Of a stretch of 64,000 nucleotides of DNA, positions 19,601 to 28,030 are shown one piece after another. This DNA is from Enterocytospora artemiae. Lineage: Eukaryota; Microsporidia. The number at the start of each line of letters is the position of its first letter. Positions within the stretch are counted from its first letter, which is position 1. Both the position numbers and the translations under genes were made by a program. The stretch is taken from assembly GCA_038659295.1 (NCBI GenBank), contig JASNGC010000003.1, positions 744,001 through 808,000 on the forward strand. The letters run 5' to 3'. The notes beneath the pieces were generated by a model. That model was not told the origin of the DNA and did not search any database. It worked only from the letters and a program-made list of their open reading frames with translations.

Positions 19601-19778
19601 TACACAATTCTTGTCCCAACCCATCCAAACCAACGATTAATATTTTACTAGACATCATACGCTTCATGGCATCATGGCCAAGCACATATAATTGCCGAGA
19701 ATAAAGTACCTCATCAATATCAGAAGAATATTCTGTGTTTGTATTATTACTTCTGAGGTCTACTTTGGAACTGGACAT
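16605..19778 (-). CDS. UBA1: Ubiquitin-activating enzyme E1
   Basis: The 1057-residue E1 has the full canonical architecture. The inactive adenylation half begins near residue 45 (ILIVGLDGLGQE). The active ThiF-type half near residue 468 shows GAGAIGCENLKN and the metal/ATP block DMDSIEQSNLNRQFLF. The catalytic cysteine is Cys638 in PLCTIKSYP. The ubiquitin-fold domain occupies the last 100 residues. E1 activates ubiquitin by adenylation and thioester formation and passes it to E2 enzymes in cytosol and nucleus. CCCC lies three bases before the ATG. Low-complexity insertions, for example residues 255-280, are typical of divergent lineages. Confidence 0.97.
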   Translation of the reverse strand: MSSSKVDLRSNNTNTEYSSDIDEVLYSRQLYVLGHDAMKRMMSSKILIVGLDGLGQELCKNIILAGVESVYIYDPIPVAENDYGSGFYLKQNNVGKRRDESVIENLKNINKYVKVSVATKDLVSSINHKNFELCDTKITLDSIINIVESLNISVVISVNQLLSLNISLNSHIRSMQNSSQNYLSDSGSIAPKFIMANSRGLFGQIFCDFNVHLCLDKNGQAPSAGLINDISESGLVTLADGTRHTLEEGDKVVIRKSSSNQINDEFSKGCEQSEINRSKGLDNHQDATDMSKLTVISTPSPNSFAVDKFSYIPSVIYEFEQIKEPMRFEFQSLGDAINKPEKVCKYNFTNEEILHELFTNLEKIDKLNADGVASDDLRDKLVREFIKSEGILFSPVCSVIGGFAAQEALKAVSGKFTPLDQFYYFHADGLFQNYDEDNGTVKDRYSDYIAILGSSNFSKIQNANVFLVGAGAIGCENLKNFVMSGIGLTGKIYVTDMDSIEQSNLNRQFLFKEEDVGKMKSEAASMNCNKMNPGYSVDLTTKGDMKATGNLCFFTHPVGLDSESIFTDNFYSNIDIVCNALDNVNARSYMDSRCINTLTPMIDAGTLGTRGHVQVIIPFATECYSATSDPESGSIPLCTIKSYPNCIEHVIEWATGEFERLFTQDNEDGDQNCIDNDSCKDTKPVGIDTLYTLAICLFNDFYYHSIMKLLDTFPPDSKSAEGLPFWNPPKRLPNAIKFDLTDSIHRLFIETVVRLYSEKYGIINDCESKTFDYEGICCKYNESEIDSDTIDTNNLRNIAVIEDILKQLNSSCEPISISFDKDSWHADFIYAASNLRARVYGIKEYSKHHIIGIAGRIIPAIATTTAIVSGLSTIEIMKYMVHRAGENTNPNDHCSNGFDTDDKSKNNSVTNSSPDNFLNMRNSFLDLAHPMLATIEPVQPKAYTYTVNKRRKIDSGNVVDDSSRDFTVKYTCWSRITLKDALLRDILKEVEIVFGDSPSMVSVNNKIIYWNMNKKYDDNLDKKISEIFDEKNKKWIFLDILTDDEQDRCAVAVEINE

Positions 19779-20238
19779 ATTGGGGCATAAATAAAAAACA
19801 AATATTTAAAAAATAATGATAGTGGAAATTGTATTAACTATTCGTTAAGGTATCAGAACAAGTAAAACAAATCGAAACAAGATAATTTAAGGAGAAAAAC
19901 CCTCTATTAAACAGTCATGTCCTAATAATATATATCTCCATATATTATTAGTCTATTATTCTATGGAATCTTTAAAACAAAAATTCCATGAAAATGATTG
20001 AGAAGTATTGTACGATTTTTACGTTAAATGAACATAAACAAAAAACTACAATATCTTTTACACATCTAAATATCCGTTTCTTATTATAAACACTAAGTTC
20101 AGACTTGAGTGAAGAAAGCAATGTATGTGGAAATAAAATCTTGAGTATATTTCGTTATTTAATTGATGGATTTGGTAGAAATTTATTTTTATGTTATGTT
20201 TAATATACTTGTTTTAATTTCTATTTTTTATCCCAGAA

Positions 20239-20940
20239 ATGACCATCCCCGAACTAACAGCACCAGCTGAATTATTTTACAACGAAAAAAAATCGGAAAA
20301 ATACCATAGAAATAGTCGAATTTGTAAAATACAGAGAGAATTGACCGAAAGAGCAATGGAGCTGATAAACCCAGATGAAAATAGTCTCTTTATAGATATA
20401 GGTTGCGGAAGTGGAATCTCTAGTAAAATAATCATTGAGAACAATCACAAGTATTTAGGAATAGATATAAGCAGAAATATGCTAGCAATACATTCTAAAC
20501 AGAACGAAAGCGATACAGAAGTACGCTGTAATATGTCGGACAGTATTTTATCAGGGTATATTGCACCTGATGAATTGGATAAAAGTACCATTAAGAATAA
20601 ATATTCCTCTGGTTGTATAGGTCTGGTCTGTGGGGATATTGGAATGGGGCTACCGTTTAAGGACGATTCCTTTGATTATGCAATATCTATTTCCGCTATT
20701 CAGTGGTTATTTCAGAGCTATAGAAAAGAGCATATTCCTAGAAAAAGAATTCGACAATTTTTTAAAGACTTATATCGGGTTATTAGAAAGAGTGCAGTAA
20801 TACAATTCTATTGTACTAAAAAGGAGATCGAAATACTGAAAGACATTGCTAAATCAGTAAAATTTGAAGGAGGATTGGTTATAGATAATGAAAATACAAA
20901 GAGAGTGAAGTACTTTCTGATCCTAAATAAGGCTAACTAA
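20239..20940 (+). CDS. BUD23: 18S rRNA (guanine-N7) methyltransferase
   Basis: The 233-residue protein is a class I SAM methyltransferase. Family signatures are visible: the start PELTAPAELFYN, motif I DIGCGSG (53-59), YLGIDIS, and SISAIQWLF after the post-motif. Bud23, with Trm112, methylates a single guanine in 18S rRNA during small-subunit maturation. The C-terminal basic nuclear tail of yeast Bud23 is absent, consistent with reduction. CCC lies four bases before the ATG. A roughly 50-residue acidic insertion separates the SAM loop from motif IV. Confidence 0.93.
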   Translation: MTIPELTAPAELFYNEKKSEKYHRNSRICKIQRELTERAMELINPDENSLFIDIGCGSGISSKIIIENNHKYLGIDISRNMLAIHSKQNESDTEVRCNMSDSILSGYIAPDELDKSTIKNKYSSGCIGLVCGDIGMGLPFKDDSFDYAISISAIQWLFQSYRKEHIPRKRIRQFFKDLYRVIRKSAVIQFYCTKKEIEILKDIAKSVKFEGGLVIDNENTKRVKYFLILNKAN

Positions 20941-21102
20941 AATATTTCCTGAAATAAAGCACTAACATGAATGGTAGCAGGCTATTTCGAATATTTAGGG
21001 TTTATTGATGCCATGATTTGAACAATGCACTCTAAGTATAGAGAATTCAAATGTGTGTCGGAAGAAAGCTAATAAAGAGTTATTAAAAAACTATATTGTT
21101 GA

Positions 21103-22689
21103 TTACAATCCCACCCTTTCTCTTATCCTAATATATTTCTTTAGCTTCTTTAAAAGCATCCTCCACTCCCCTTGCATCATTTCATATTGGTGATTAAACT
21201 GTAAAATCCGGTCAAAATATTCGAATTCTTGCAAAATCATGTTTACTATAAAACAATCTGACTTCCGAACGAAAGAACCGCTTATTATCTGTTCTTTAGG
21301 CCTCAACCCTATAATACAGTCTGAAAAACAGATATCAAGCTTGTAAACTAAATCTGATTGATTATAATATCTGGTTTCATGATTGTTGATTGATGATTCG
21401 GAAATGGTTTCAATACCCTTGGTGTCGTTTCTTTGTTCTGGTTCCTTCTGATCAATTAATCCTAGTCTTTGGTCAGACAACATTCTTTTATGTATGTCTG
21501 TATATAATCGAACTCCATCCTCAGGTGTAAAATTATCGTGAAAGGCTTCCATAGGATATCCAGTCACACTATCCAATTTGATTGGCTCAACCTGGAATTC
21601 AGCATACAGTTTCTTATTTTCAAGAACCTTAAATGGCCTTTTATACACTTCTACTTGAGGATGCCTGTAGTTGAAGTTTTTGGTATGTGACAGGGAGGAG
21701 TGTTCTTCTGTATTGTCTTCTAAATACAAACAATTTTCCCTACAAATTGTTTCGTCACTCTTTAACTTAAAACCATTGTAGTACCAACCTCTTTCTGTCT
21801 TTAACTTCTTTATCAGATTCCTATTGTAAACAGGCTCGCCCTTGATAAATCCAGCCACCGGTCGTCTTGGATAAATGATTTCATTGTAAGGCAATATAGA
21901 TTCACAAGTGAAAAGTGGGTTCGACCTTAATTTTGTTAAAGATGTAGGTACCTTGGTTAGGCGCTTACTATCTAAGGTTGCGAAGCATTGAGGATCAATA
22001 GTTCCTAGTGTGCAGCTAATGGTTTTCGGAAATATTTCATTTGTTTTGGGATCTTTTATATATATTTTTTGTGTAGCTGCTTGGCTACTATAAATAAATG
22101 GTTTTATCAAATTCTCTACAATATGCAGGTACTTCACAAAATATTTGTAATATACTGCTTTCTTTGAAAAATGAGGAGTCTGATCAACAATATTTCCTGA
22201 AAAATCAATTGAAAAAACATTTCCCACGACAGTTCCTTTTTTTTCGACTACTTTGTTTAGTTTGTACTCAATAAATGCAGAAATGTCTGTATGTAGCACA
22301 AAAAATATTCTTGAGTGTATATTATTTAGATTTAAATTAATAAAAAGTGCAAACTGTTCTAAAACCAATTTGGAATATTCACTAGAATCAACGGTATGGT
22401 TATCACTGGCATGCATGTTCTGGAACATCTGAAATGTCAAGTTATCTGCGGCTGCCATCTGCTTATAGTTTCTCTCAATCTGCTGATACTTCTCAAAAAT
22501 ATTTCCAAAATTCAAAATCGAATATTTTACGGACATTGATAGCATTTTAGAAATTTCAATCAATTGATGCATCATACGTATTCGATGATCAATTTGGGTT
22601 AGCCTTGAAGGGTTATTGTCGATTGCAGAAAAAATACATTCATCAGAAGCATCTTCCCACTTTGAGTCTTCCTCAGATACTGGACACAT
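21103..22689 (-). CDS. RAD4: RAD4/XPC-like nucleotide excision repair protein
   Basis: The 528-residue protein shows a clear beta-hairpin domain 1. From about residue 246 it reads VPTSLTKLRSNPLF, then YNEIIYPRRPVAGFIKGEPVY and LKTERGWYYNG, matching the Rad4/XPC BHD1 consensus (PTS..FK.HPLY, E.IYP, GE.VY.R, LKT...W). A later segment (KLYAEFQVEPIKLDSVTGYP) fits the following BHD2 region. The N-terminal half would correspond to the transglutaminase-fold region but shows no catalytic triad I can identify. Rad4 senses helix-distorting lesions and opens them for TFIIH. The protein is shorter and more diverged than yeast Rad4. No CCC motif is seen at the start. Confidence 0.72.
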   Translation of the reverse strand: MCPVSEEDSKWEDASDECIFSAIDNNPSRLTQIDHRIRMMHQLIEISKMLSMSVKYSILNFGNIFEKYQQIERNYKQMAAADNLTFQMFQNMHASDNHTVDSSEYSKLVLEQFALFINLNLNNIHSRIFFVLHTDISAFIEYKLNKVVEKKGTVVGNVFSIDFSGNIVDQTPHFSKKAVYYKYFVKYLHIVENLIKPFIYSSQAATQKIYIKDPKTNEIFPKTISCTLGTIDPQCFATLDSKRLTKVPTSLTKLRSNPLFTCESILPYNEIIYPRRPVAGFIKGEPVYNRNLIKKLKTERGWYYNGFKLKSDETICRENCLYLEDNTEEHSSLSHTKNFNYRHPQVEVYKRPFKVLENKKLYAEFQVEPIKLDSVTGYPMEAFHDNFTPEDGVRLYTDIHKRMLSDQRLGLIDQKEPEQRNDTKGIETISESSINNHETRYYNQSDLVYKLDICFSDCIIGLRPKEQIISGSFVRKSDCFIVNMILQEFEYFDRILQFNHQYEMMQGEWRMLLKKLKKYIRIRERVGL

Positions 22690-22862
22690 ACTTATATGGA
22701 TCTAAGTAAACTTTTTTGGAAAAATTTGAAAAAACTTCCAACATATGGTGCAGTAAGTAATAATATAAGCACCATAGGGATGCGCCTTACTTGAGGGATT
22801 AAGAAATAGCAGGAAAAAACAATTAACTTTTAGCAATAGTGAAAGAGTAAGAAATAATTAAT

Positions 22863-24011
22863 TTAATTCTCTCTCATTACCTCTGGCTTAGAAATACCAT
22901 AGAAGGCCCTCTTTTCCTCACTAGTCTGGAATCTACCCTTACCAATCTTCGACGATGTATCAACGAACTTGATAGAATATTCTTTAAGCTCTCTCGATAC
23001 CAAGGGCTTTCTCAGTGTTACAACCCTCTTTACTGGACCTGTCACACATCCCTTAACCATTATATAATCATTATTGATATTACCATAATGTGGAAATCCG
23101 CCCATGGGGGATATTGTTTTAACTGTTAAATCAAAATCGGTCACTACTGGCTTAGTACCCTCGCCAATGCCATACACAGCTAAATTCTGTTGTGTTCTTC
23201 TATGATAACCCATTTGACCACATCTAGCAACAGAATACATTACTCTAGATGGATGCCAAGCTCCAATACAAGCCACCTTTCTAATACCCTTATTGGTTTT
23301 TCTAGGAAGAATGGTTGTACCCCATCTCTTCACAGTACCCTGGAAACCCTTACCCTTGGTAACACCGATAGTATCAAGCATCTCGTTCTTCTGGAACACA
23401 TCCCCAATTCTAATCTCCTTCTCCAACTTACTAAGGGCAAAATCGACCTTATCTGAAACAGATCCTCCATTGATCTGGATCTCTGAAATGTGTGCCTTCT
23501 TCTGACGAATGGACTTTATCTTGAACACCTGAGAATGAACAAGAACTCTAATGATATCGGAAGTCTTCTTGAGCTCATCCACATCCTCCTGGGTGTAAGA
23601 CACATTCTTTCTTAAATCAGTATACTTCATACCAGGCACAAACTTCTTGGAAAACATTCTCCTAAGTAAGTTTTCAGACAGGTGCTCTGCCATAATTATC
23701 TTGGTCCTTACGAGACCTTTTACGGATTGTTGATATCCAACAATACCATGAACAATCATTGCTGGTGTCTCCAAGATAGTAACTGCCTCCAGAACCTCCT
23801 TGGTTTGTAGCTTATTCTTAGCACGGAATTCCTTTGTTCTGATCACATGTGTCATTCCAGCCTTGTACGACAGAAATGCTGTAAGATGACATGGAGCAGA
23901 GGAATCATCCTTTGGAAAGCTCTTAATACTTGGTCTGATAGAGGCAGATCTTTTCTTTGGCCTAAACTGTAATGAACCATGTCTTGGTGCTCTGAATTTT
24001 CTACAACTCAT
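22863..24011 (-). CDS. RPL3: 60S ribosomal protein L3 (uL3)
   Basis: The 382-residue protein is full length. Signatures include the N-terminal FRAPRHGSLQF and the YKAGMTHV block. The KGKGFQGTVKRWG stretch follows, then GAWHPSRVMYSVARCGQMGYHRRT, which contains the His modified in yeast (GYHHRT). L3 lies at the peptidyl-transferase centre of the large subunit. CCCC lies two bases before the ATG. It is transcribed from the same strand as the RAD4-like gene. Confidence 0.97.
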   Translation of the reverse strand: MSCRKFRAPRHGSLQFRPKKRSASIRPSIKSFPKDDSSAPCHLTAFLSYKAGMTHVIRTKEFRAKNKLQTKEVLEAVTILETPAMIVHGIVGYQQSVKGLVRTKIIMAEHLSENLLRRMFSKKFVPGMKYTDLRKNVSYTQEDVDELKKTSDIIRVLVHSQVFKIKSIRQKKAHISEIQINGGSVSDKVDFALSKLEKEIRIGDVFQKNEMLDTIGVTKGKGFQGTVKRWGTTILPRKTNKGIRKVACIGAWHPSRVMYSVARCGQMGYHRRTQQNLAVYGIGEGTKPVVTDFDLTVKTISPMGGFPHYGNINNDYIMVKGCVTGPVKRVVTLRKPLVSRELKEYSIKFVDTSSKIGKGRFQTSEEKRAFYGISKPEVMREN

Positions 24012-24578
24012 TTGGGGCTTGGAATAAAAAATTTCCTAAAAATTTTTGCAAATATAGAATTAAAAAATAAATTATTTAAAAAACTTCATTGAGCCTTGAA
24101 GATGCATGGCTTATGGGGCAGATTATAAATGATTTTCATGGTTGAACCGGCATTTGAGTGGAAAAATCTGTGAATATCTAATAGTATCTTTTTATTCTAA
24201 AAATATAGTTAGAAACAAAATTTAGAACCTATCCATTAGTGAAGTGATTTTTCATATGGTAAAGGTCATGGAGTACATGGTTTTCGATAAAGTGTGCTTA
24301 TACAGTGGTTTAATCAACTTATCTAAAGTTATATTGTAAGTTTTTTAAATATAATATTTCAAATTAAAAAATATTTTCATTAGAAATAATTAAAGTTCTA
24401 TTATTACCAAAATGCTAGCTAGGGCATTTTACATCCTGTAATGATGCTTTTATAATTTTATGAATATAGGCAAGCATCCATTCAAATTAAGGAACCTATA
24501 CTAGAAGAATCGTTATAGATTCCAAATTTATTGAGTATCATGAAATCTTGCTTTATAGATTTCCTAAAATTTAAACCC
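24012..24578. other. AT-rich intergenic region
   Basis: This 567-bp stretch contains the divergent promoters of RPL3 and the next gene. No gene or RNA is recognised. Confidence 0.4.
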
Positions 24579-25121
24579 ATGCATGGTGAGTTTGCCATGG
24601 ACATTGAAGATATCATGAATATGCCAGATTCGTCGGAAAGAACAAGAAGAACAACCACACTTGCCAAATTTCTGTCTACATTGGACAATGCCAAATTGGA
24701 TGTGGAAATTCTGAATAAATTCTGTCAATTTTCCTTCAAGGTGCTGCCAGGAAGTACAATTCCAATGAATTTAGCTAAGAAGTTCAACTTGAGAGTGGAA
24801 AAACGTAAGAGCATTACATTTGGCCAAACCTCCACTAAACTTTTGACAGAAACTCTTAGCAGAGAAGGTGAAAGGCAAAGAGTAAGAGAGCAAAATAATC
24901 TAAATTTAACGAATACAGATGTTTACAAAAAATTTCCTCCAAAGTTTGATATTGAGGATGGAATTGAGAATGAGACATCCATTGTCTATCCATTTATAGA
25001 CTTTGAAAATAACCTTGAGGAATATGAGGTTGATAGTTCATCATTCAAAACAATTGATACCACTAATTTGGAAATAAGTGAGATATTAGATAATCCAGAC
25101 CTACTGGAACGCTTTAGATAA
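24579..25121 (+). CDS. Unassigned 180-residue acidic protein
   Basis: I do not recognise this protein. ATG 24579 is directly preceded by CCC, so the upstream in-frame ATG at 24531 is not used here. The first 95 residues are mixed helical (DIEDIMNMPDSSERTRRTT, LAKFLSTLDNA). A basic arginine-rich helix (REGERQRVREQN) follows, and the C-terminal 60 residues are strongly acidic. It is soluble with no membrane segment. The basic helix plus acidic tail would suit an RNA- or chromatin-associated factor, but this is speculation. Confidence 0.7.
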   Translation: MHGEFAMDIEDIMNMPDSSERTRRTTTLAKFLSTLDNAKLDVEILNKFCQFSFKVLPGSTIPMNLAKKFNLRVEKRKSITFGQTSTKLLTETLSREGERQRVREQNNLNLTNTDVYKKFPPKFDIEDGIENETSIVYPFIDFENNLEEYEVDSSSFKTIDTTNLEISEILDNPDLLERFR

Positions 25122-25384
25122 CTTCAACGACAATAGCGGGAGTTAATACAGAAACAATTTATTTTAAGAATTTTGCTCTGGAAGTTGCTTACTTGGTAAG
25201 ACAGACTCTTACCAGTGTAAATCTACTATATCACTGAAATTCTAACAATTAATTAAAAAGGTTAGTTATTGTAAATAAGTTATCTCAATATTGAAGACAT
25301 AGAATGCTTTCGTAATAATGAGGGAAATGTCAGATACTGCAGTTAATATTTCTACTTCTATTGCTCTTAATTTATGCACCCTTA

Positions 25385-26077
25385 ATGAAAACAAATAGAA
25401 TTCCGACCTGTTATTTTGATGTTTTAGTCTCGGATTATAATCTGGTTTATGGCGTTGAGTTGGCTGTGGATATTCCAAGAATTAACTGTCTTGGAAAAAT
25501 GGAGTTTGTTACCTTAAAAGTTCCAATTCTACCAGAGACGTCTGCATTCCACATATTTCCATATCCAGGTTTGGGAAGTTATATGGGCAATGGTGTTTAC
25601 CAAGACATTTTCATCAGGGTTGTCACACACCCAATGACAGTAGCAGAAGTCGTTCAGTCCAATTCACACAAAATTCCATGTAGTACGACTTCGTTTGCGC
25701 AAAATCATCCGTCTGTTTTAAGGAATTCCCCCAGTGATATTCTAAGAAAAGCTGAGTATTCTAGTATGGGAAGTATCAATAGGGAATTTGCAGATGAGGG
25801 TGTAGAGATTCAAACATCCTCAAATGGTGATTTAGACATAACATGTAATATTTATCGCGACCAATTTAACGATAGGTTTTATCGCATTATTAATTTGGAT
25901 GGTAACACCAAAATAATTTTAACGCGGGCAATGATAAAATCTATACCTAATACATTCATAGCAAATCTGTTCACTCCCAGGATGGGCACTTGTTTATCTG
26001 GAAATGCCCTCGTAAGAATCAAGTTCAAGCGCGAATATACAGATGATGAATATATGAGCTGCTACAAATGGTGTTAA
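25385..26077 (+). CDS. J-less protein resembling the DnaJ C-terminal substrate-binding domains (copy 1)
   Basis: The 230-residue protein is paralogous to the next gene. Residues about 10-95 follow the pattern of DnaJ C-terminal domain I: a beta strand, L..VYG....DIPR, then VTLKVPILPE, a Pro-Gly turn and DIFIRVVTHPM (compare DLYV.VRV.PH). Residues about 140-220 look like domain II (GDLDITCNIYRDQF through GNALVRIKF). No J domain or zinc-finger region is present. If correct, it would bind clients but could not stimulate Hsp70 through HPD. CCC lies three bases before the ATG. A chance resemblance to another beta-sandwich is possible. Confidence 0.5.
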   Translation: MKTNRIPTCYFDVLVSDYNLVYGVELAVDIPRINCLGKMEFVTLKVPILPETSAFHIFPYPGLGSYMGNGVYQDIFIRVVTHPMTVAEVVQSNSHKIPCSTTSFAQNHPSVLRNSPSDILRKAEYSSMGSINREFADEGVEIQTSSNGDLDITCNIYRDQFNDRFYRIINLDGNTKIILTRAMIKSIPNTFIANLFTPRMGTCLSGNALVRIKFKREYTDDEYMSCYKWC

Positions 26078-26333
26078 ATAAATGTGGGTATTTCTAACTA
26101 ATCATATCAGTGCAATAATTTAGACAAATCTGACTAACAAATACTCCTGTGCTTGATGTCTTAACTATGTTTGGTGGATATTCACAACTTCAACCAAGAT
26201 ATTCCATCACATGCAAACACAGAAGTATTTTTGTTGGCTAGACAAGGAATACTAATTGTACATTTCCCACTAATTTTCCATATTTGGGCATCCAAGACCA
26301 AGATATTTTTTCTTTTATAAATTCTCCCCTTAA

Positions 26334-26984
26334 ATGTCATCGAATAGAATTTCTTCTTGCTACTATGATCTTCTTGTCTCCAATAATGATTTAATTTACG
26401 GAAATGAATTTACCATAGAGATTCCGAGAGCAACGAAGTCTTGTAAGATGGAGCTTGTGACCCTTAAAGTTCCCATCCCGCCACATACTCGTGCTCTTCA
26501 CATATTCCCATATCCCGGATGGGGAAGCTATATTGGGAACGGAGTGTATCAGGATGTTTTTGTGAGGCTAGTAACCCATCCATTTACAATCGATGAAGTT
26601 TTAGAATCAAATCATGATCAGATAGTACAGCAACCAAATACTTCAACTGTATTTGCTCACTCACCCATTATGACCTCGACAACTTTTGACACCGGAAATG
26701 AAGGGGTTACTGTAACTAGATCTTACAATGGAGATTTGACTATAACCTGTAATATTTTCCGTGATCAGTTTAACGATAGATTTATTAAGACCATTAGTAT
26801 CGATGATACCATCACAGTTGTCTTAACACGTGCAATGATAAAGGAGATCCCTACAACTTACATTAGAAATCTATTTTTACCGGTATTGGGCAGTGGGCTT
26901 AGTGGAAATGCTTATGTGACAATATACTTTACGCACAGAAGAGCATTTGGTGAAGGGTGTGATTGTTCCTGTAATATTTGCTGA
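26334..26984 (+). CDS. J-less protein resembling the DnaJ C-terminal substrate-binding domains (copy 2)
   Basis: This 216-residue paralogue follows copy 1 by 256 bp in the same direction. Conserved between the two are HIFPYPG.GSY.GNGVYQD, VTLKVPI/LKVPIPP, ITCNI.RDQFNDRF and LTRAMIK. The central linker is shorter and diverged. The tail differs, ending in a cysteine-rich CDCSCNIC. CCCC lies four bases before the ATG. A tandem duplication followed by divergence of linker and tail is the simplest history. Confidence 0.5.
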   Translation: MSSNRISSCYYDLLVSNNDLIYGNEFTIEIPRATKSCKMELVTLKVPIPPHTRALHIFPYPGWGSYIGNGVYQDVFVRLVTHPFTIDEVLESNHDQIVQQPNTSTVFAHSPIMTSTTFDTGNEGVTVTRSYNGDLTITCNIFRDQFNDRFIKTISIDDTITVVLTRAMIKEIPTTYIRNLFLPVLGSGLSGNAYVTIYFTHRRAFGEGCDCSCNIC

Positions 26985-27427
26985 ATAATATACGTAACTA
27001 TTTAAAATAATATTGGTCAGTATGTGGTAGCTGGCAAAGGTAGAGGATAGTGAAAAATTTGCTTGAGTGAATGCAGCTGGTCTAAAATAGTAACTAATAT
27101 AGATGGTATAGTCAATAAAACAGTGATTTAAAATTTTATAGGTCAATTGACCATATTGTATATTGTGTATCAACTTTAAGTATGATTTTTAAAGCATTAT
27201 TTAATCTCAAAATCACCAATAGATGCTTAGGCTATGCTTAGTTCTGTCTATATAGTGAAAATTGGTATGGGACCTACTTCAATATAAGGTATAACTTTTT
27301 GTGAATGACAAAGGGTTTAGCCTATGCAGGGGCTTTCAATATCAAGAAATATCTAAGGGACTTCATGATTTCTATTCGGTCTGTATTATACTGTTGAAAA
27401 TTAAAAGAATAATTGCCCTGATTTATC

Positions 27428-27784
27428 CTAGAATATTTTTAATCTAGACAATAGAGTTGCACCTATTGCAAAAACACCAGTTTTGAATCCAAAAGATATA
27501 CCGTTGCGCGCTCCAATTAAGTACGAGCTTATAAAGATACTAATAAGTTTAGATATTGATTTCTTTATAGAAAAATACCGGCAAGTATACACACACGCCA
27601 TGTAGATCATGTTATATTGCGCATACTCCAACCCTTCCTGAATGGCTCTGCATTGATTGTAAATTAAATTACTATTGGATTTGTTATTGCTTAAAAGCTG
27701 CCTTACTGCTGCAGAAGCCGTTCCGTATATAAAAGAACTGGTGGACTCCCTTAGCAGATTCCTATAGAAGTCATTAACAAGCAT
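27428..27784 (-). CDS. Tim17/Tim22/Tim23-family inner-membrane translocase protein
   Basis: The 118-residue protein has hydrophobic helices separated by short loops and ends with GARNGISFGFKTGVFAIGATLLSRL. This resembles the G-x-R-N-G...G...G.F signature of the Tim17/22/23 family. The early segment SSFIYGTASAAVRQLL would be the first Gly/Ala-rich helix. In microsporidia a single Tim22-like protein serves the relict mitochondrion (mitosome), so Tim22 is the likeliest identity. CCC lies four bases before the ATG. Confidence 0.6.
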   Translation of the reverse strand: MLVNDFYRNLLRESTSSFIYGTASAAVRQLLSNNKSNSNLIYNQCRAIQEGLEYAQYNMIYMACVYTCRYFSIKKSISKLISIFISSYLIGARNGISFGFKTGVFAIGATLLSRLKIF

Positions 27785-28030
27785 AACAGGGTTAAAATCG
27801 AATGAAACTAAAGGAAATACACCAGCAAATATTAATTCTTAATATTGAAGTAGATATGTGAGAATGATATGTATATCCCATAACATTTGGCGGCCAGCTA
27901 CCAGAGATACAAGTAAATTATTTAAACAGAAAGTTATTCTCACTAAAAATTTTCAACAGATTCTACCAATGGGTTCTCTTTCAACAAAACGGTTTCTTTT
28001 TTCTCAAAAAAATTGCCCAGATTTTCCTGG

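Noticed and set aside
24120..24170. GGTTCAACC on the minus strand as a possible tRNA T-arm
   Set aside because: The flanking bases do not pair into a T stem and no cloverleaf can be drawn.
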